A DNA stretch of 64,000 nt from Cryobacterium luteum. GTDB taxonomy: Bacteria; Actinomycetota; Actinomycetes; Actinomycetales; Microbacteriaceae. The stretch is taken from positions 186,001 to 250,000 of the forward strand of contig NZ_FOCN01000002.1 in NCBI RefSeq assembly GCF_900110125.1, in the 5' to 3' direction. The first letter of the stretch is position 1. Every line of letters starts with the position of its first letter. The notes beneath the pieces were generated by a model, which saw only the letters and a program-made list of their open reading frames with translations, was not told the origin of the DNA and ran no database searches. A program made the translations under genes and the position numbers. This document shows, in pieces, positions 41,753 through 52,631 of this stretch.

Positions 41753-42222
41753 TGCCCCGTAAAGGACCCGCTCCCAAGCGCCCTGTCATTGCCGACCCGG
41801 TTTACGGTGCACCCATCGTCAGCCAGCTCGTCAACAAGATTCTTCTCGATGGCAAAAAGGGCCTCGCCGAGCGCATCGTTTACGACGCCCTCGCCGGAGT
41901 CTCCGCCAAAAACGAGCTGGATGCCGTCGTCACGCTGAAGAAGGCACTCGACAACGTTCGTCCGACCCTCGAGGTGCGTTCGCGCCGCGTCGGTGGTTCC
42001 ACGTACCAGGTTCCGGTTGAAGTCAAGCCGCACCGCGCCAACACCCTGGCGCTGCGCTGGTTGACCAGCTACGCCAAGGCGCGTCGCGAGAAGACCATGA
42101 CCGAGCGTCTCACCAACGAGATCCTCGACGCGAGCAACGGCCTCGGTGCCGCTGTCAAGCGTCGTGAAGACACTCACAAGATGGCAGAAGCGAACAAGGC
42201 CTTCGCTCACTACCGCTGGTAG
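41752..42222 (+). CDS. rpsG: 30S ribosomal protein S7
   Basis: The 156-residue protein nucleates assembly of the 30S head. [12 protein letters not shown], the [25 protein letters not shown] signature region and the C-terminal [10 protein letters not shown] are present, and the length is normal. The start overlaps the rpsL stop. Confidence 0.99.
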   Translation: MPRKGPAPKRPVIADPVYGAPIVSQLVNKILLDGKKGLAERIVYDALAGVSAKNELDAVVTLKKALDNVRPTLEVRSRRVGGSTYQVPVEVKPHRANTLALRWLTSYAKARREKTMTERLTNEILDASNGLGAAVKRREDTHKMAEANKAFAHYRW

Positions 42223-42251
42223 TCAGATCCATCGAGCATTCCTGATCACCA

Positions 42252-42285
42252 GGCAGGCGCGTGCTGAGTCTTGCACGCGCCTGCC
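42252..42285 (+). terminator. Perfect 13-bp hairpin between rpsG and fusA
   Basis: GGCAGGCGCGTGC (42252-42264) pairs with GCACGCGCCTGCC (42273-42285) around TGAGTCTT. There is no T-run, so it may partly terminate or protect the rpsL-rpsG mRNA, setting different levels for fusA. Confidence 0.7.
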
Positions 42286-42351
42286 CACTGACAAGCGGAT
42301 GTTTACGGCCCTGTTCCGCATTCCCCACCCCTATCCTTCCGGAGGACCCCT

Positions 42352-44466
42352 GTGGCACTTGACGTGCTCACCGACCTGAGTAAGGTCCGCAATATCGGCA
42401 TCATGGCTCACATTGATGCTGGCAAGACCACCACGACTGAGCGCATCCTGTTCTACACGGGTGTCAACCACAAGATCGGCGAGACCCACGACGGCGCCTC
42501 GACGATGGACTGGATGGCGCAGGAGCAGGAACGTGGCATCACGATCACCTCTGCTGCGACGACGTGTTTCTGGGACAACAACCAGATCAACATCATCGAC
42601 ACCCCCGGACACGTGGACTTCACCGTGGAGGTGGAGCGTTCGCTCCGCGTCCTCGACGGTGCCGTTGCCGTGTTCGACGGCAAGGAGGGCGTTGAGCCCC
42701 AGTCCGAAACCGTGTGGCGTCAGGCCGACAAGTACGACGTGCCCCGCATTTGCTTCGTCAACAAGATGGACAAGCTCGGCGCCGACTTCTACTTCACGGT
42801 CGACACCATCATCAAGCGCCTCGGCGCGAAGCCGCTGGTCATTCAGCTGCCGATCGGTGCAGAGTCGGAATTTGAGGGTGTCGTTGACCTCGTTCAGATG
42901 CGTGCGCTGACCTGGCGCGGCGACTCCAAGGGTGACGTGGAGATGGGCTCGAAGTACGCCATCGAAGAGATCCCCGCTGACCTCGTCGAAAAGGCTGCTG
43001 AGTACCGCAAGCTCCTGCTCGAGACCGTCGCCGAAACCGACGACGACCTCATGGAGCGTTACTTCGCCGGCGAAGAGCTGACGGTCGCCGAGATCAAGGG
43101 CGCCATCCGCAAACTCACCATCAACAGTGAGATCTACCCGGTTCTCTGTGGTTCTGCGTTCAAGAACCGCGGCGTTCAGCCCATGCTCGACGCTGTCATT
43201 GATTACCTGCCGACGCCGCTCGACGTGCCTGCCATTGAGGCACACGACCCGCGCGACGAAGAAAAGGTCATCATGCGTCACCCCGACGCCGAGGAGCCGT
43301 TCACGGCTCTCGCGTTCAAGGTTGCGGTGCACCCGTTCTTCGGTCGCCTCACCTACGTGCGCGTGTACTCGGGCCGTCTCGACTCCGGAGCCCAGGTCAT
43401 CAACTCGACCAAGGGCAAGAAGGAGCGCATCGGCAAGATTTTCCAGATGCACGCCAACAAGGAGAACCCGGTCGGTTTCGTTACCGCCGGTCACATCTAC
43501 GCGGTCATCGGCCTCAAGGACACCACCACGGGCGACACCCTGTGCGACCCGAACCAGCAGGTTGTCCTCGAGTCCATGACGTTCCCTGACCCGGTCATCG
43601 AGGTCGCTATCGAGCCCAAGACCAAGCAGGACCAGGAAAAGCTGGGCCTTGCCATTCAGAAGCTCGCCGAAGAAGACCCCACGTTCCGTACCGAGCAGAA
43701 CCAGGAAACTGGCCAGACGGTAATCAAGGGAATGGGTGAACTTCACCTGGACATCCTGGTCGACCGCATGAAGCGTGAATTCAACGTTGAGGCGAACGTC
43801 GGCAAGCCCCAGGTCGCGTACCGCGAGACGATCCGCAAGGCCGTTGAGCGTCACGACTACACGCACAAGAAGCAGACCGGTGGATCCGGCCAGTTCGCGA
43901 AGATTCAGATCGCGATCGAGCCGATGGAAATCACTGCTGAGAAGTCGTACGAGTTCCTCAACAAGGTCACCGGTGGCCGTATCCCGCGTGAGTACATCCC
44001 CTCGGTAGATGCTGGAATTCAGGATGCGCTCCGCGTAGGCATCCTGGCCGGCTACCCGATGGTGGGCGTTCGAGCCAGCCTGCTTGACGGCGCTGCGCAC
44101 GACGTCGACTCCTCGGAGATGGCCTTCAAGATTGCCGGCTCGATGGGCTTCAAGGAAGCCGTTCGTAAGGCGAACCCCGTTCTGCTCGAGCCGCTGATGG
44201 CCGTCGAAGTTCGTACCCCTGAGGAATACATGGGTGACGTAATCGGCGACCTCAACTCGCGTCGTGGGCAGATCCAGACCATGGAGGATGCGCAGGGCGT
44301 GAAGGTAATTCGCGCTCACGTTCCACTGTCGGAGATGTTCGGTTATATCGGTGACCTGCGGTCGAAGACCTCAGGCCGTGCGGTGTACTCGATGACGTTC
44401 GAGAGCTATGCGGAGGTCCCGAAGGCTGTTGCCGACGAGATCATCAACAAGAACAAGGGCGAATAG
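42352..44466 (+). CDS. fusA: Elongation factor G
   Basis: The 704-residue GTPase catalyses ribosomal translocation. The GTG start has GGAGG eight bases upstream. G-domain motifs are [10 protein letters not shown] (G1), RGITITSA (G2), DTPGHVDFT (G3) and NKMDK (G4). Domains II-V follow, including [18 protein letters not shown]. Length and order are normal for EF-G in the str operon. Confidence 0.99.
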   Translation: MALDVLTDLSKVRNIGIMAHIDAGKTTTTERILFYTGVNHKIGETHDGASTMDWMAQEQERGITITSAATTCFWDNNQINIIDTPGHVDFTVEVERSLRVLDGAVAVFDGKEGVEPQSETVWRQADKYDVPRICFVNKMDKLGADFYFTVDTIIKRLGAKPLVIQLPIGAESEFEGVVDLVQMRALTWRGDSKGDVEMGSKYAIEEIPADLVEKAAEYRKLLLETVAETDDDLMERYFAGEELTVAEIKGAIRKLTINSEIYPVLCGSAFKNRGVQPMLDAVIDYLPTPLDVPAIEAHDPRDEEKVIMRHPDAEEPFTALAFKVAVHPFFGRLTYVRVYSGRLDSGAQVINSTKGKKERIGKIFQMHANKENPVGFVTAGHIYAVIGLKDTTTGDTLCDPNQQVVLESMTFPDPVIEVAIEPKTKQDQEKLGLAIQKLAEEDPTFRTEQNQETGQTVIKGMGELHLDILVDRMKREFNVEANVGKPQVAYRETIRKAVERHDYTHKKQTGGSGQFAKIQIAIEPMEITAEKSYEFLNKVTGGRIPREYIPSVDAGIQDALRVGILAGYPMVGVRASLLDGAAHDVDSSEMAFKIAGSMGFKEAVRKANPVLLEPLMAVEVRTPEEYMGDVIGDLNSRRGQIQTMEDAQGVKVIRAHVPLSEMFGYIGDLRSKTSGRAVYSMTFESYAEVPKAVADEIINKNKGE

Positions 44467-44472
44467 CCCCTA

Positions 44473-44507
44473 AGGTGGCCTTCGGGCCAAAATCGCTTCG
44501 GCCACCT
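44473..44507 (+). terminator. Hairpin between fusA and tuf
   Basis: AGGTGGCC (44473-44480) and GGCCACCT (44500-44507) form an 8-bp stem with a 19-base loop directly after fusA. A weaker stem (GGCCGC and GCGGCC) follows near 44547-44566. No T-run is present. Confidence 0.45.
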
Positions 44508-44600
44508 GGCCCTAGTAACATAAGTAGACACATCCAGCGCATACCGGCCGCTCATAACGGCGGCCGTGAATTTGCACGCGAGTCCTGAGGAGGACCCACA

Positions 44601-45794
44601 GTGGCCAAGGCCAAGTTCGAGCGGACAAAGCCGCACGTAAACATCGGAACGATCGGTCACGTTGACCACGGAAAGACCACGCTGACTGCAGCGATCTCCA
44701 AGGTTCTTGCCGATAAGTTCCCGTCCAAGATCAACGTTCAGCGCGACTTCGCGTCGATTGACTCGGCTCCGGAAGAACGCCAGCGCGGCATCACGATCAA
44801 CATTTCGCATGTTGAGTATGAGACCGACAAGCGTCACTACGCGCACGTCGATGCTCCGGGCCACGCTGACTACATCAAGAACATGATCACCGGTGCTGCT
44901 CAGATGGACGGCGCAATCCTCGTGGTTGCCGCTACTGACGGCCCGATGGCTCAGACCCGTGAGCACGTTCTTCTCGCCAAGCAGGTCGGCGTTCCGACCC
45001 TGCTCGTCGCGCTGAACAAGGCCGACATGGTTGATGACGAAGAGATCATGGAGCTCGTTGAGCTCGAAGTTCGTGAACTTCTCTCCAGCCAGGGTTTCGA
45101 TGGCGACAACGCCCCCGTCATCCAGGTCTCCGCACTCAAGGCGCTTGAAGGCGACGAGAAGTGGACCGGCAACATCCTTGAGCTCATGAAGGCCGTTGAC
45201 GACTTCATCCCCGACCCGATCCGCGACAAGGACAAGCCGTTCTTGATGCCGATCGAGGACGTCTTCACGATCACCGGCCGTGGCACCGTTGTTACGGGCC
45301 GCGCCGAGCGTGGAACCCTCAAGATCAACTCCGAGATCGAGATCGTCGGCATCCGCCCGACGCAGAAGACCACGGTTACCGGTATTGAGATGTTCCACAA
45401 GCAGCTCGACGAGGCGTGGGCCGGCGAGAACTGTGGACTTCTTCTTCGTGGCACCAAGCGCGAAGACGTTGAGCGCGGCCAGGTCGTCGTCAAGCCGGGT
45501 TCGGTTACGCCGCACACCGACTTCGAGGGCACCGCGTACATCCTCAGCAAGAACGAGGGTGGCCGTCACAACCCGTTCTACGCGAACTACCGCCCGCAGT
45601 TCTACTTCCGCACCACGGACGTCACCGGCGTCATCACGCTGCCCGAGGGCACCGAGATGGTCATGCCTGGCGACACCACCGACCTGACTGTCGCGCTGAT
45701 TCAGCCGATCGCCATGGAAGAGGGCCTCGGCTTCGCTATCCGTGAAGGTGGCCGCACCGTCGGCGCCGGCACGGTCACCAAGATCATCAAGTAG
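44601..45794 (+). CDS. tuf: Elongation factor Tu
   Basis: The 397-residue GTPase delivers aminoacyl-tRNA. The GTG start follows GAGGAGG. Motifs are [28 protein letters not shown] and SALKAL. Codon use is strongly biased, as expected for a highly expressed gene. A classical terminator follows. Confidence 0.99.
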   Translation: MAKAKFERTKPHVNIGTIGHVDHGKTTLTAAISKVLADKFPSKINVQRDFASIDSAPEERQRGITINISHVEYETDKRHYAHVDAPGHADYIKNMITGAAQMDGAILVVAATDGPMAQTREHVLLAKQVGVPTLLVALNKADMVDDEEIMELVELEVRELLSSQGFDGDNAPVIQVSALKALEGDEKWTGNILELMKAVDDFIPDPIRDKDKPFLMPIEDVFTITGRGTVVTGRAERGTLKINSEIEIVGIRPTQKTTVTGIEMFHKQLDEAWAGENCGLLLRGTKREDVERGQVVVKPGSVTPHTDFEGTAYILSKNEGGRHNPFYANYRPQFYFRTTDVTGVITLPEGTEMVMPGDTTDLTVALIQPIAMEEGLGFAIREGGRTVGAGTVTKIIK

Positions 45795-45818
45795 TCTTCT
45801 TCTACTGATCTCCTGAAA

Positions 45819-45852
45819 GGGGGTCGGGCCTTCGGGCCCGGCCCCCTTTTTT
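45819..45852 (+). terminator. Rho-independent terminator of the str operon
   Basis: GGGGGTCGGGCC pairs with GGCCCGGCCCCC around a TTCG tetraloop (12-bp stem, one G-T pair), followed directly by six T. It is the clearest intrinsic terminator in the window. Confidence 0.95.
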
Positions 45853-45971
45853 GCACCCGGACGCATCCACCGTGGATACAGCCACCAAGCGGAGACTCAC
45901 CTCGGCGCGGCCGCCTGTTTCGAGCCCATGTCGTTGCTCGGGGGAGTCCTGCAGAATCCTCAGTTTTTGGT

Positions 45972-45983
45972 TAGGGTCTGCCC
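45972..45983 (+). promoter_or_regulatory. Probable -10 box of a leaderless gene
   Basis: TAGGGT ends six bases before the ATG at 45984, the same layout as before 39439. No ribosome binding site is present. Confidence 0.45.
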
Positions 45984-46427
45984 ATGCAGATATCGAAACT
46001 GGAAATGCGCATCCTGATGGTGATCGCGGTCGTTGTGGTCGGCATCCTGGCCGTGGTGATCGTGCCACGCCTGGCCGGGTCCGCTCCCGCTGCCCAAACC
46101 GCCGTCACCCGGGTGACTCCGACCCCGAGCCCAACCGTCGTTCCCGCCCCGACTCCGACGCCAACCGCGCAGACCGAGCAGCAGATTCTCGACAACATCG
46201 TGGTCAGCACCGTGAGCGTTTACAGCGTGCTGGTCTGCGACAGCCTCGAGGAATACGCCACCCTGAGCATTCCCGCGATCATCACCCAGGTGCTCGCCGA
46301 ATATCCGACCACAGGTTTGACAGAGCAATCCCGTCAGATCATGGCCGAGCGTGTGCTCACCGAATCCACCGCGAAGAGCTGCCCCGACCAGAGCCCGCGC
46401 GTGGCCGCCGGCATCAGCCAGGGCTAG
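45984..46427 (+). CDS. Small single-pass protein with Pro/Thr-rich stalk, function unknown
   Basis: The 147-residue protein has an N-terminal helix (about 7-30) that acts as a signal anchor, a TPTPSPT-type stalk and a helical extracytoplasmic domain with two cysteines (VCDSLEE and SCPDQ) that may be disulphide-linked. It lies between the tuf terminator and the S10 promoter, so it forms its own unit. No family was recognised. Confidence 0.78.
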   Translation: MQISKLEMRILMVIAVVVVGILAVVIVPRLAGSAPAAQTAVTRVTPTPSPTVVPAPTPTPTAQTEQQILDNIVVSTVSVYSVLVCDSLEEYATLSIPAIITQVLAEYPTTGLTEQSRQIMAERVLTESTAKSCPDQSPRVAAGISQG

Positions 46428-46521
46428 CCGCGAAAATCGTTCGAAAGCGGATGCCCGCGGCCGGCCGGCCGCCGTCATTCGCTTGAATACCGAACGACAC
46501 GCCGAGCGCGACACGCCCGGG

Positions 46522-46551
46522 TTGCATGTAATGGCAACAGTGTGGCAGACT
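46522..46551 (+). promoter_or_regulatory. Upstream S10 operon promoter
   Basis: TTGCAT (46522-46527), an 18-base spacer, and CAGACT (46546-46551), followed by TCTTCTAGTTC. Its -10 resembles the TAGACT of the rpsL promoter. It would give a leader of about 355 bases. Confidence 0.6.
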
Positions 46552-46800
46552 CTTCTAGTTCAACACTTTCGGCATGCGCGTGCGCAGTCGGAATCACTGC
46601 CAGGCAGTGCATAGTCGCGTCACAGTCTTTCGAAAAACACATCGTCGAAAGAGCGTTGATTGCAGGCTAGGCCGCAGGGAGCAGAGCGCAGCATAAATCA
46701 ACGATCTGGTTGGCGTGGGTAAAACCGTGCCGTCCCCCAGGGTCTGCTTCTGGGAGTCGACGTTGACGATGAGCGTCGGTCATTCGGCGTGAAATCGAAA

Positions 46801-46830
46801 TTGACATATGAACAGTGGTGCTAATAGCAG
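46801..46830 (+). promoter_or_regulatory. Possible second S10 operon promoter
   Basis: A perfect TTGACA (46801-46806) is followed after 18 bases by TAGCAG (46825-46830). It would give a leader of about 75 bases. The -10 is only moderate. Confidence 0.4.
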
Positions 46831-46911
46831 CAGTGCTACTACGGCGTCCAATGCAACCTCGGCAAATCGTGCCGTTGTCTGTAAGACGCCTCGACAGAGA
46901 GAGAGTTCGAC

Positions 46912-47220
46912 ATGGCGGGACAGAAGATCCGCATTCGACTTAAGTCGTATGACCACGAGGTCATCGACATTTCGGCGCGCAAGATCGTCGACACAGTGAC
47001 CCGTGCGGGCGCTACAGTCGTCGGCCCGGTGCCGCTTCCGACCGAGAAGAACGTGGTGTGTGTCATCCGTTCCCCTCACAAGTACAAGGACAGCCGGGAG
47101 CACTTTGAAATGCGCACCCACAAGCGTCTGATCGACATCATTGACCCGACCCCGAAGGCTGTTGACTCGCTCATGCGCCTCGACCTCCCGGCCGACGTCA
47201 ACATCGAGATCAAGCTCTAG
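46912..47220 (+). CDS. rpsJ: 30S ribosomal protein S10
   Basis: The 102-residue protein opens the S10 operon; S10 (NusE) also takes part in antitermination. [15 protein letters not shown] and the [20 protein letters not shown] loop are typical. A GAGAGAG site precedes the ATG. Confidence 0.99.
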   Translation: MAGQKIRIRLKSYDHEVIDISARKIVDTVTRAGATVVGPVPLPTEKNVVCVIRSPHKYKDSREHFEMRTHKRLIDIIDPTPKAVDSLMRLDLPADVNIEIKL

Positions 47221-47228
47221 GGCCCGCG

Positions 47229-47888
47229 ATGTCTTACTCCGATACCAAGACCACCAAGGGTCTCCTCGGCAAGAAGCTCGGCATGACCCAGGTGTGGGAC
47301 GAGAACAACAAGCTTGTTCCCGTTACCGTCATCGAGATCGCGCCGAACGTTGTCACGCAGATTCGTACTAAGGCCGTCGACGGCTACAACGGCGTTCAGA
47401 TCGCCGCTGGCCCCATCGACCCGCGCAAGGTCAACAAGCCCCTTGCCGGTCACTTCGACAAGGCCGGCGTCACGCCGCGTCGCCACATCACTGAGCTCCG
47501 CACCGCGGACGCCGCTGACTACAACCTGGGCCAGGAGCTCACCGTTGACGGTGTCTTCGCTGCCGGCACCAAGGTTGATGTCATGGGCACCAGCAAGGGT
47601 AAGGGTTTCGCCGGTGTTATGAAGCGTCACAACTTCAAGGGTGTTTCCTCCTCTCACGGTTCGCACCGCAACCACCGCAAGCCCGGTTCCATCGGTGCTT
47701 CCTCGACCCCGAGCCGTGTCTTCAAGGGCATGCGCATGGCCGGTCGTATGGGTGGCGAGCGCGTAACCGTGCTGAACCTCAAGGTGCACGCTATTGACGC
47801 CGACAAGGGCCTCATGCTCGTCAAGGGTGCCGTTCCCGGTGCTCGTGGCCGCCTCGTATTCGTTCGCAACGCAGTGAAGGGAGCCTAG
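47229..47888 (+). CDS. rplC: 50S ribosomal protein L3
   Basis: The 219-residue protein has the [12 protein letters not shown]-terminus and the [16 protein letters not shown] loop that reaches the peptidyl-transferase centre. It starts eight bases after rpsJ without an obvious Shine-Dalgarno site, so coupling is likely. Confidence 0.99.
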   Translation: MSYSDTKTTKGLLGKKLGMTQVWDENNKLVPVTVIEIAPNVVTQIRTKAVDGYNGVQIAAGPIDPRKVNKPLAGHFDKAGVTPRRHITELRTADAADYNLGQELTVDGVFAAGTKVDVMGTSKGKGFAGVMKRHNFKGVSSSHGSHRNHRKPGSIGASSTPSRVFKGMRMAGRMGGERVTVLNLKVHAIDADKGLMLVKGAVPGARGRLVFVRNAVKGA

Positions 47889-47893
47889 TCACT

Positions 47894-48544
47894 ATGGCTA
47901 CAGCACTCGACATCATTGACGCCAAGGGCAAGAAGGCAGGCTCTGCCGAGCTTCCCGACGAGCTCTTCGACGTTCCCGCCAACATCCCCCTCATCCACCA
48001 GGTCGTTGTCGCGCAGCTCGCTGCCGCACGCCAGGGAACGAGCAAGGTCAAGCGCCGTGGAGAAGTTTCCGGTGCCGGCCGCAAGCCGTTCAAGCAGAAA
48101 GGAACCGGTCGCGCTCGTCAGGGCTCGATCCGTGCTCCCCAGATGACCGGTGGTGGAATCGTCCACGGACCGACCCCGCGCAGCTACGACCAGCGCACCC
48201 CGAAAAAGATGATCGCCGCAGCCCTCAAGGGTGCATTGAGCGACCGCGCCCGCGGTGGCCGCCTGCACATCGTCGAGGCACTGTTCACGGCTGAGACCCC
48301 CAACACGAAGGTTGCCCTGGAGCTGCTCACGCAGATCGCCACGAGCAAGCACGTGCTGGTCGTTCTCGAGCGTACCGACGAGACCACGTTGCGCAGCATT
48401 CGCAACATCCCGACGGTGCACATCCTCTCGTGGGATCAGCTCAACGCCTATGACGTGCTCGTCAGCGACGACATCGTCTTCACCACCGGCGCGTTCAACG
48501 CGTTCGTGGAGAGCAAGACCAAGAAGGAAGAGGTGGCCGCATAA
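47894..48544 (+). CDS. rplD: 50S ribosomal protein L4
   Basis: The 216-residue protein carries the extended loop [20 protein letters not shown], which lines the exit tunnel. AAGGGAG precedes the ATG. L4 is the classical feedback regulator of S10 operons in gammaproteobacteria; whether that holds here is unknown. Confidence 0.98.
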   Translation: MATALDIIDAKGKKAGSAELPDELFDVPANIPLIHQVVVAQLAAARQGTSKVKRRGEVSGAGRKPFKQKGTGRARQGSIRAPQMTGGGIVHGPTPRSYDQRTPKKMIAAALKGALSDRARGGRLHIVEALFTAETPNTKVALELLTQIATSKHVLVVLERTDETTLRSIRNIPTVHILSWDQLNAYDVLVSDDIVFTTGAFNAFVESKTKKEEVAA

Positions 48545-48846
48545 TGACTATCGCGACCAACAAGGACCCCCGCGACATCATCATCTCTCCGGTTGTCTCT
48601 GAGAAGAGCTACGGCCTGATTGACGAGGGTAAGTACACCTTCATCGTTGACCCCCGCTCGAACAAGACGGAGATCAAGCTCGCGATCGAAAAGATCTTCA
48701 AGGTGCAGGTCGCTTCGATCAACACCCTGAACCGCGTGGGCAAGACTCGCCGCACCAAGTTCGGCATGGGCAAGCGCAAGGACACCAAGCGTGCCATTGT
48801 CACGCTCAAGTCTGGCTCCATCGACATCTTCACGGCCGTCGGCTAA
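48544..48846 (+). CDS. rplW: 50S ribosomal protein L23
   Basis: The 100-residue tunnel-exit protein, docking site for trigger factor and SRP, has [13 protein letters not shown] and [15 protein letters not shown]. It overlaps the rplD stop (TAATG). Confidence 0.98.
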   Translation: MTIATNKDPRDIIISPVVSEKSYGLIDEGKYTFIVDPRSNKTEIKLAIEKIFKVQVASINTLNRVGKTRRTKFGMGKRKDTKRAIVTLKSGSIDIFTAVG

Positions 48847-48868
48847 GCGACAGGCAGAGGGATAACTA

Positions 48869-49708
48869 ATGGCTATTCGTAAGTACAAGCCCACGACCCC
48901 GGGTCGACGCGGTTCATCCGTTGCCGACTTCGCGGAGATCACACGTTCCACCCCGGAAAAGTCGCTTCTGCGTCCGCTCCACAAGACCGGTGGACGTAAC
49001 AACCAGGGCCGCATCACGACCCGTCACATCGGTGGTGGACACAAGCGCCAGTACCGCGTGATCGACTTCAAGCGCAACGACAAGGACGGCGTCAACGCCC
49101 GCGTCGCTGAAATTGAATACGACCCGAACCGCACGGCGCGCATCGCGCTCCTGCACTTCATCGACGGCACGAAGCGTTACATCATCGCGCCGAACAAGCT
49201 CGCACAGGGCGACATCATCGAGTCGGGAGCCGGGGCTGACATCAAGCCCGGCAACAACCTGCCGTTGAAGAACATCCCCACCGGTACCATCATTCACGCG
49301 ATCGAGCTGCGTCCGGGTGGTGGCGCCAAGATGGCCCGCTCCGCCGGTTCGTCGGTTCGTCTCGTCGCGAAGGAGGGCGTCTACGCCCAGCTTCGTCTGC
49401 CGTCTGGTGAAATCCGCAACGTGGATGCTCGCTGCCGCGCGACGATCGGCGAGGTCGGCAACGCCGAGCAGTCGAACATCAACTGGGGCAAGGCCGGACG
49501 TATGCGCTGGAAAGGCGTTCGCCCGACCGTTCGTGGTGTTGCCATGAACCCGGTCGATCACCCGCACGGTGGTGGTGAGGGTAAGACGTCCGGTGGACGT
49601 CACCCCGTCAGCCCCTGGGGCCAGAAGGAAGGGCGCACCCGCCACCCGAATAAGGAAAGCGACAAGCTCATTGTTCGTCGCCGCACCGTCGGCAAGAAGC
49701 GTAAGTAG
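48869..49708 (+). CDS. rplB: 50S ribosomal protein L2
   Basis: The 279-residue protein supports subunit association and peptidyl transfer. The [15 protein letters not shown] signature with its conserved His is present, as is [12 protein letters not shown] near the N-terminus. Confidence 0.99.
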   Translation: MAIRKYKPTTPGRRGSSVADFAEITRSTPEKSLLRPLHKTGGRNNQGRITTRHIGGGHKRQYRVIDFKRNDKDGVNARVAEIEYDPNRTARIALLHFIDGTKRYIIAPNKLAQGDIIESGAGADIKPGNNLPLKNIPTGTIIHAIELRPGGGAKMARSAGSSVRLVAKEGVYAQLRLPSGEIRNVDARCRATIGEVGNAEQSNINWGKAGRMRWKGVRPTVRGVAMNPVDHPHGGGEGKTSGGRHPVSPWGQKEGRTRHPNKESDKLIVRRRTVGKKRK

Positions 49709-49717
49709 GAGTAGACG

Positions 49718-49999
49718 ATGCCAAGAAGTCTTAAGAAAGGCCCTTTCGTTGACGACCACCTGCTTCGCAAGGTGTTCGCGGCGAACGAAGCCAAGAGCAA
49801 GAACGTAATCAAGACCTGGTCGCGCCGCTCGATGATCATCCCCGACATGCTCGGACACACCATCGCAGTGCACGACGGACGCAAGCACATCCCGGTGTTC
49901 GTCACCGAGAGCATGGTCGGCCACAAGCTCGGCGAGTTTGCGCCCACCCGCACCTTCCGTGGACACGTGAAGGACGACAAGAAGGGCCGTCGCCGCTAA
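49718..49999 (+). CDS. rpsS: 30S ribosomal protein S19
   Basis: The 93-residue head protein has [13 protein letters not shown] and the signature [16 protein letters not shown]. Its position after rplB is standard. Confidence 0.99.
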   Translation: MPRSLKKGPFVDDHLLRKVFAANEAKSKNVIKTWSRRSMIIPDMLGHTIAVHDGRKHIPVFVTESMVGHKLGEFAPTRTFRGHVKDDKKGRRR

Positions 50000-50025
50000 C
50001 GCGGGGACGTGAAGGAGGAGAAGAA

Positions 50026-50391
50026 ATGGTGGAGTCGATCGCACGCGTGCGTCACATCCGCGTTACCCCCCAGAAGGCTCGTCGCGTTGTCAACATGATC
50101 CGCGGCAAGCAGGCGCATGAAGCGCTGGGAATTCTGAAGTTCGCGCCGCAGGGCGCGAGCGATCCGGTGTACAAGCTGGTGGCCTCGGCCATCGCCAACG
50201 CCCGGGTCAAGGCAGATGCAGCCAACACGTATCTGGACGAGCAGGACCTGTTCATCAGCCGGGCATTCGTTGACGAGGGTACGACCCTCAAGCGTTTCCA
50301 GGCTCGTGCCCAGGGTCGCGCATTCGAAATCAAGAAGCGCACCAGCCACATCACGGTTGTGCTCACCACTCCTGAGGAGGGTACGAAGTAA
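50026..50391 (+). CDS. rplV: 50S ribosomal protein L22
   Basis: The 121-residue protein lines the exit tunnel, with [17 protein letters not shown] at its start and [20 protein letters not shown] near its end. AAGGAGGAG precedes the ATG. It overlaps rpsC (TAATG). Confidence 0.99.
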   Translation: MVESIARVRHIRVTPQKARRVVNMIRGKQAHEALGILKFAPQGASDPVYKLVASAIANARVKADAANTYLDEQDLFISRAFVDEGTTLKRFQARAQGRAFEIKKRTSHITVVLTTPEEGTK

Positions 50392-51161
50392 TGGGTCAGA
50401 AAGTAAATCCCTATGGCTTCCGTCTGGGAATCACCACCGATCACGTATCGCGTTGGTTCTCCGACTCGACCAAGCCGGGTCAGCGCTACGCTGACTTTGT
50501 TGCAGAAGACGTCAAGATCCGTCGCCTGCTGAGCACCAGCCTTGACCGTGCCGGCGTCAGCCGCATCGAGATCGAGCGCACTCGTGACCGTGTTCGCGTT
50601 GACATTCACACCGCCCGTCCGGGCATTGTGATCGGTCGCCGCGGCGCGGAGGCCGAGCGCATCCGCTCTGACCTTGAGAAGCTCACCGCCAAGCAGATTC
50701 AGCTGAACATCCTCGAGGTCAAGAACCCCGAGCAGGATGCCCAGCTGGTCGCGCAGGGTATCGCCGAGCAGCTCTCCGCTCGTGTGGCGTTCCGCCGCGC
50801 GATGCGTAAGGGTCTGCAGGGTGCACAGCGCGCCGGCGCCAAGGGTGTTCGCATCCAGGTGTCCGGTCGTCTGGGTGGCGCCGAAATGAGCCGCAGCGAG
50901 TTCTACCGCGAAGGCCGTGTGCCCCTGCACACCCTGCGCGCGAACATCGACTACGGCTTCTACGAAGCCAAGACCACCTTCGGCCGTATCGGCGTGAAGG
51001 TCTGGATCTACAAGGGCGACATCACCAACAAGGAACTCGCTCGCGAGCAGGCCAACGCTAAGTCGTCCCGCCCCGAGCGTCGTGACGATCGACCGCGCCG
51101 TGCACCTCGTGCAGATGCTCCGGCAGCGGCACCGGTCGCAGCAGGAGTTGAGGCTAAATAA
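50391..51161 (+). CDS. rpsC: 30S ribosomal protein S3
   Basis: The 256-residue protein has a KH domain with [19 protein letters not shown] and the C-terminal [13 protein letters not shown] block, part of the mRNA entry helicase. A basic, Ala-rich tail ends it, as in other actinobacteria. Confidence 0.99.
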   Translation: MGQKVNPYGFRLGITTDHVSRWFSDSTKPGQRYADFVAEDVKIRRLLSTSLDRAGVSRIEIERTRDRVRVDIHTARPGIVIGRRGAEAERIRSDLEKLTAKQIQLNILEVKNPEQDAQLVAQGIAEQLSARVAFRRAMRKGLQGAQRAGAKGVRIQVSGRLGGAEMSRSEFYREGRVPLHTLRANIDYGFYEAKTTFGRIGVKVWIYKGDITNKELAREQANAKSSRPERRDDRPRRAPRADAPAAAPVAAGVEAK

Positions 51162-51580
51162 TGTTGATTCCACGTAGAGTCAAGCACCGCAAGCAGCACC
51201 ACCCGGGTCGCACCGGCCACGCTACCGGTGGCACCACGGTGTCCTTCGGTGAGTACGGCATCCAGGCGCTGACCCCCGCGTATGTGACCAACCGTCAGAT
51301 CGAGTCCGCTCGTATCGCCATGACGCGTCACATCAAGCGTGGCGGAAAGGTGTGGATCAACATCTACCCCGACCGCCCGCTGACCAAGAAGCCTGCCGAA
51401 ACCCGCATGGGTTCCGGTAAGGGTTCGGTCGAGTGGTGGGTTGCCAACGTCAAGCCGGGTCGCGTTCTGTTCGAGCTCAGCGGTGTCACCGACGCCGTTG
51501 CGAAAGAGGCGCTGACCCGCGCTATTCACAAGCTGCCCCTCAAGGCACGCATCATCAAGCGCGAGGAGGGCGACGCATAA
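51161..51580 (+). CDS. rplP: 50S ribosomal protein L16
   Basis: The 139-residue protein has [19 protein letters not shown] and [19 protein letters not shown], the A-site tRNA contact region. Overlaps rpsC and rpmC by one base each. Confidence 0.99.
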   Translation: MLIPRRVKHRKQHHPGRTGHATGGTTVSFGEYGIQALTPAYVTNRQIESARIAMTRHIKRGGKVWINIYPDRPLTKKPAETRMGSGKGSVEWWVANVKPGRVLFELSGVTDAVAKEALTRAIHKLPLKARIIKREEGDA

Positions 51581-51924
51581 TGGCGATCGGAACCAAGGAG
51601 CTCGCCCCAGTCGAGCTCGATACTTTTGACAATGAAAAGCTGTTCGAAGAGCTGAAGAAGGCCAAGGAAGAGCTGTTCAACCTGCGCTTCCAGTCGGCCA
51701 CCGGTCAGCTCGAGAGCCACGGCCGTCTCCGCGCGGTCAAGCGCGACATCGCTCGCATCTACACGGTCCTCCGTGAGCGCGAGCTGGGCATTCGTGCCAC
51801 GCCGGTCGCAGCCCCGGCTCCGGCCAAGGCTGAGAAGGCCGACAAGAAGACCAAGAAGGCCAAGGCCGCAGTGGAGTCCACCGACGACGCTGCAGCTGAG
51901 ACCGTCGAGACGAAGGAGGCCTAG
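51580..51924 (+). CDS. rpmC: 50S ribosomal protein L29 with long C-terminal tail
   Basis: The true start is the ATG overlapping the rplP stop (TAATG), giving 114 residues; the open frame runs further upstream inside rplP. The L29 core ([20 protein letters not shown] and [19 protein letters not shown]) ends near residue 70. About 40 Ala/Lys/Glu-rich residues follow. L29 sits at the tunnel exit, so the tail could reach the nascent chain or SecY (inferred). Confidence 0.97.
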   Translation: MAIGTKELAPVELDTFDNEKLFEELKKAKEELFNLRFQSATGQLESHGRLRAVKRDIARIYTVLRERELGIRATPVAAPAPAKAEKADKKTKKAKAAVESTDDAAAETVETKEA

Positions 51925-51926
51925 TC

Positions 51927-52226
51927 ATGGCGAAGACTGACGAAACGGTCGTCGCGGGCGAAGCCACCGAGCTCGTACGCGGTTACCGCAAGACGCTGCG
52001 TGGTTACGTGACCAGCGACAAGATGAACAAAACCATCATTGTCGTGGTCGAAGACCGCGTGAAGCACCCGTTGTACGGCAAGGTCATCCGCCGTACATCC
52101 AAGCTGAAGGCGCACGACGAGGCGAACTCCGCCGGCATCGGCGACCTTGTCCTGATCAGTGAGACCCGTCCGCTCAGCGCTTCCAAGCGCTGGCGCCTGG
52201 TCGAGATTCTTGAGAAGGCCAAGTAA
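51927..52226 (+). CDS. rpsQ: 30S ribosomal protein S17
   Basis: The 99-residue OB-fold protein has [20 protein letters not shown] and the [20 protein letters not shown] block. It has an N-terminal extension of about 15 residues. It is the last gene of the S10 operon. Confidence 0.98.
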   Translation: MAKTDETVVAGEATELVRGYRKTLRGYVTSDKMNKTIIVVVEDRVKHPLYGKVIRRTSKLKAHDEANSAGIGDLVLISETRPLSASKRWRLVEILEKAK

Positions 52227-52260
52227 GCCTCGCGCTTACTTGACGTAAAGGAGTTATAAA

Positions 52261-52629
52261 GTGCTTCAGCAAGAATCACGAGTCAAAGTTGCCGACAACA
52301 CCGGTGCCAAGGAACTCTTGACCATCCGCGTTCTCGGTGGCTCCGGCCGTCGTTACGCCGGCCTGGGCGACGTCATCGTCGCCACGGTCAAGGATGCAAT
52401 CCCGGGCGGCAACGTCAAGAAGGGTGACATCGTCAAAGCTGTCATCGTTCGCACCAAGAAGGAGACCCGTCGTCCAGACGGCTCCTACATCAAGTTCGAT
52501 GAGAACGCTGCAGTGATCTTGAAGGCAGACGGTGACCCCCGCGGCACCCGAATCTTCGGACCGGTCGGTCGCGAGCTTCGCGACAAGAAGTTCATGAAGA
52601 TCATCTCGCTGGCACCGGAGGTTATTTAA
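52261..52629 (+). CDS. rplN: 50S ribosomal protein L14
   Basis: The 122-residue protein begins at GTG with AAGGAG about eight bases upstream. [19 protein letters not shown] and the [20 protein letters not shown] end are typical. It starts the spc segment. Confidence 0.99.
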   Translation: MLQQESRVKVADNTGAKELLTIRVLGGSGRRYAGLGDVIVATVKDAIPGGNVKKGDIVKAVIVRTKKETRRPDGSYIKFDENAAVILKADGDPRGTRIFGPVGRELRDKKFMKIISLAPEVI

Positions 52630-52631
52630 TC

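Larger units (their letters stand above)
46428..46911 (+). other. 484-bp S10 operon leader region
   Basis: No gene is supported. It contains two candidate promoters (46522-46551 and 46801-46830) and several stems: TCTTTCG/CGAAAGA (46626-46652), CCCAG/CTGGG near 46737-46755, and CGACG/CGTCG near 46759-46779. Such long leaders often carry feedback control by a ribosomal protein such as L4, but the fold cannot be confirmed by eye. Confidence 0.6.

Noticed and set aside
42331-45866. Long minus-strand frames opposite fusA and tuf
   Set aside because: Typical antisense frames of highly biased genes; products are Leu/Val/Arg/Asp-rich without domains.
46351-46614. Small open frame running past the 147-residue membrane protein
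   Set aside because: Low-complexity Arg/Ser/Pro product, different frame from the supported gene, no start signal.
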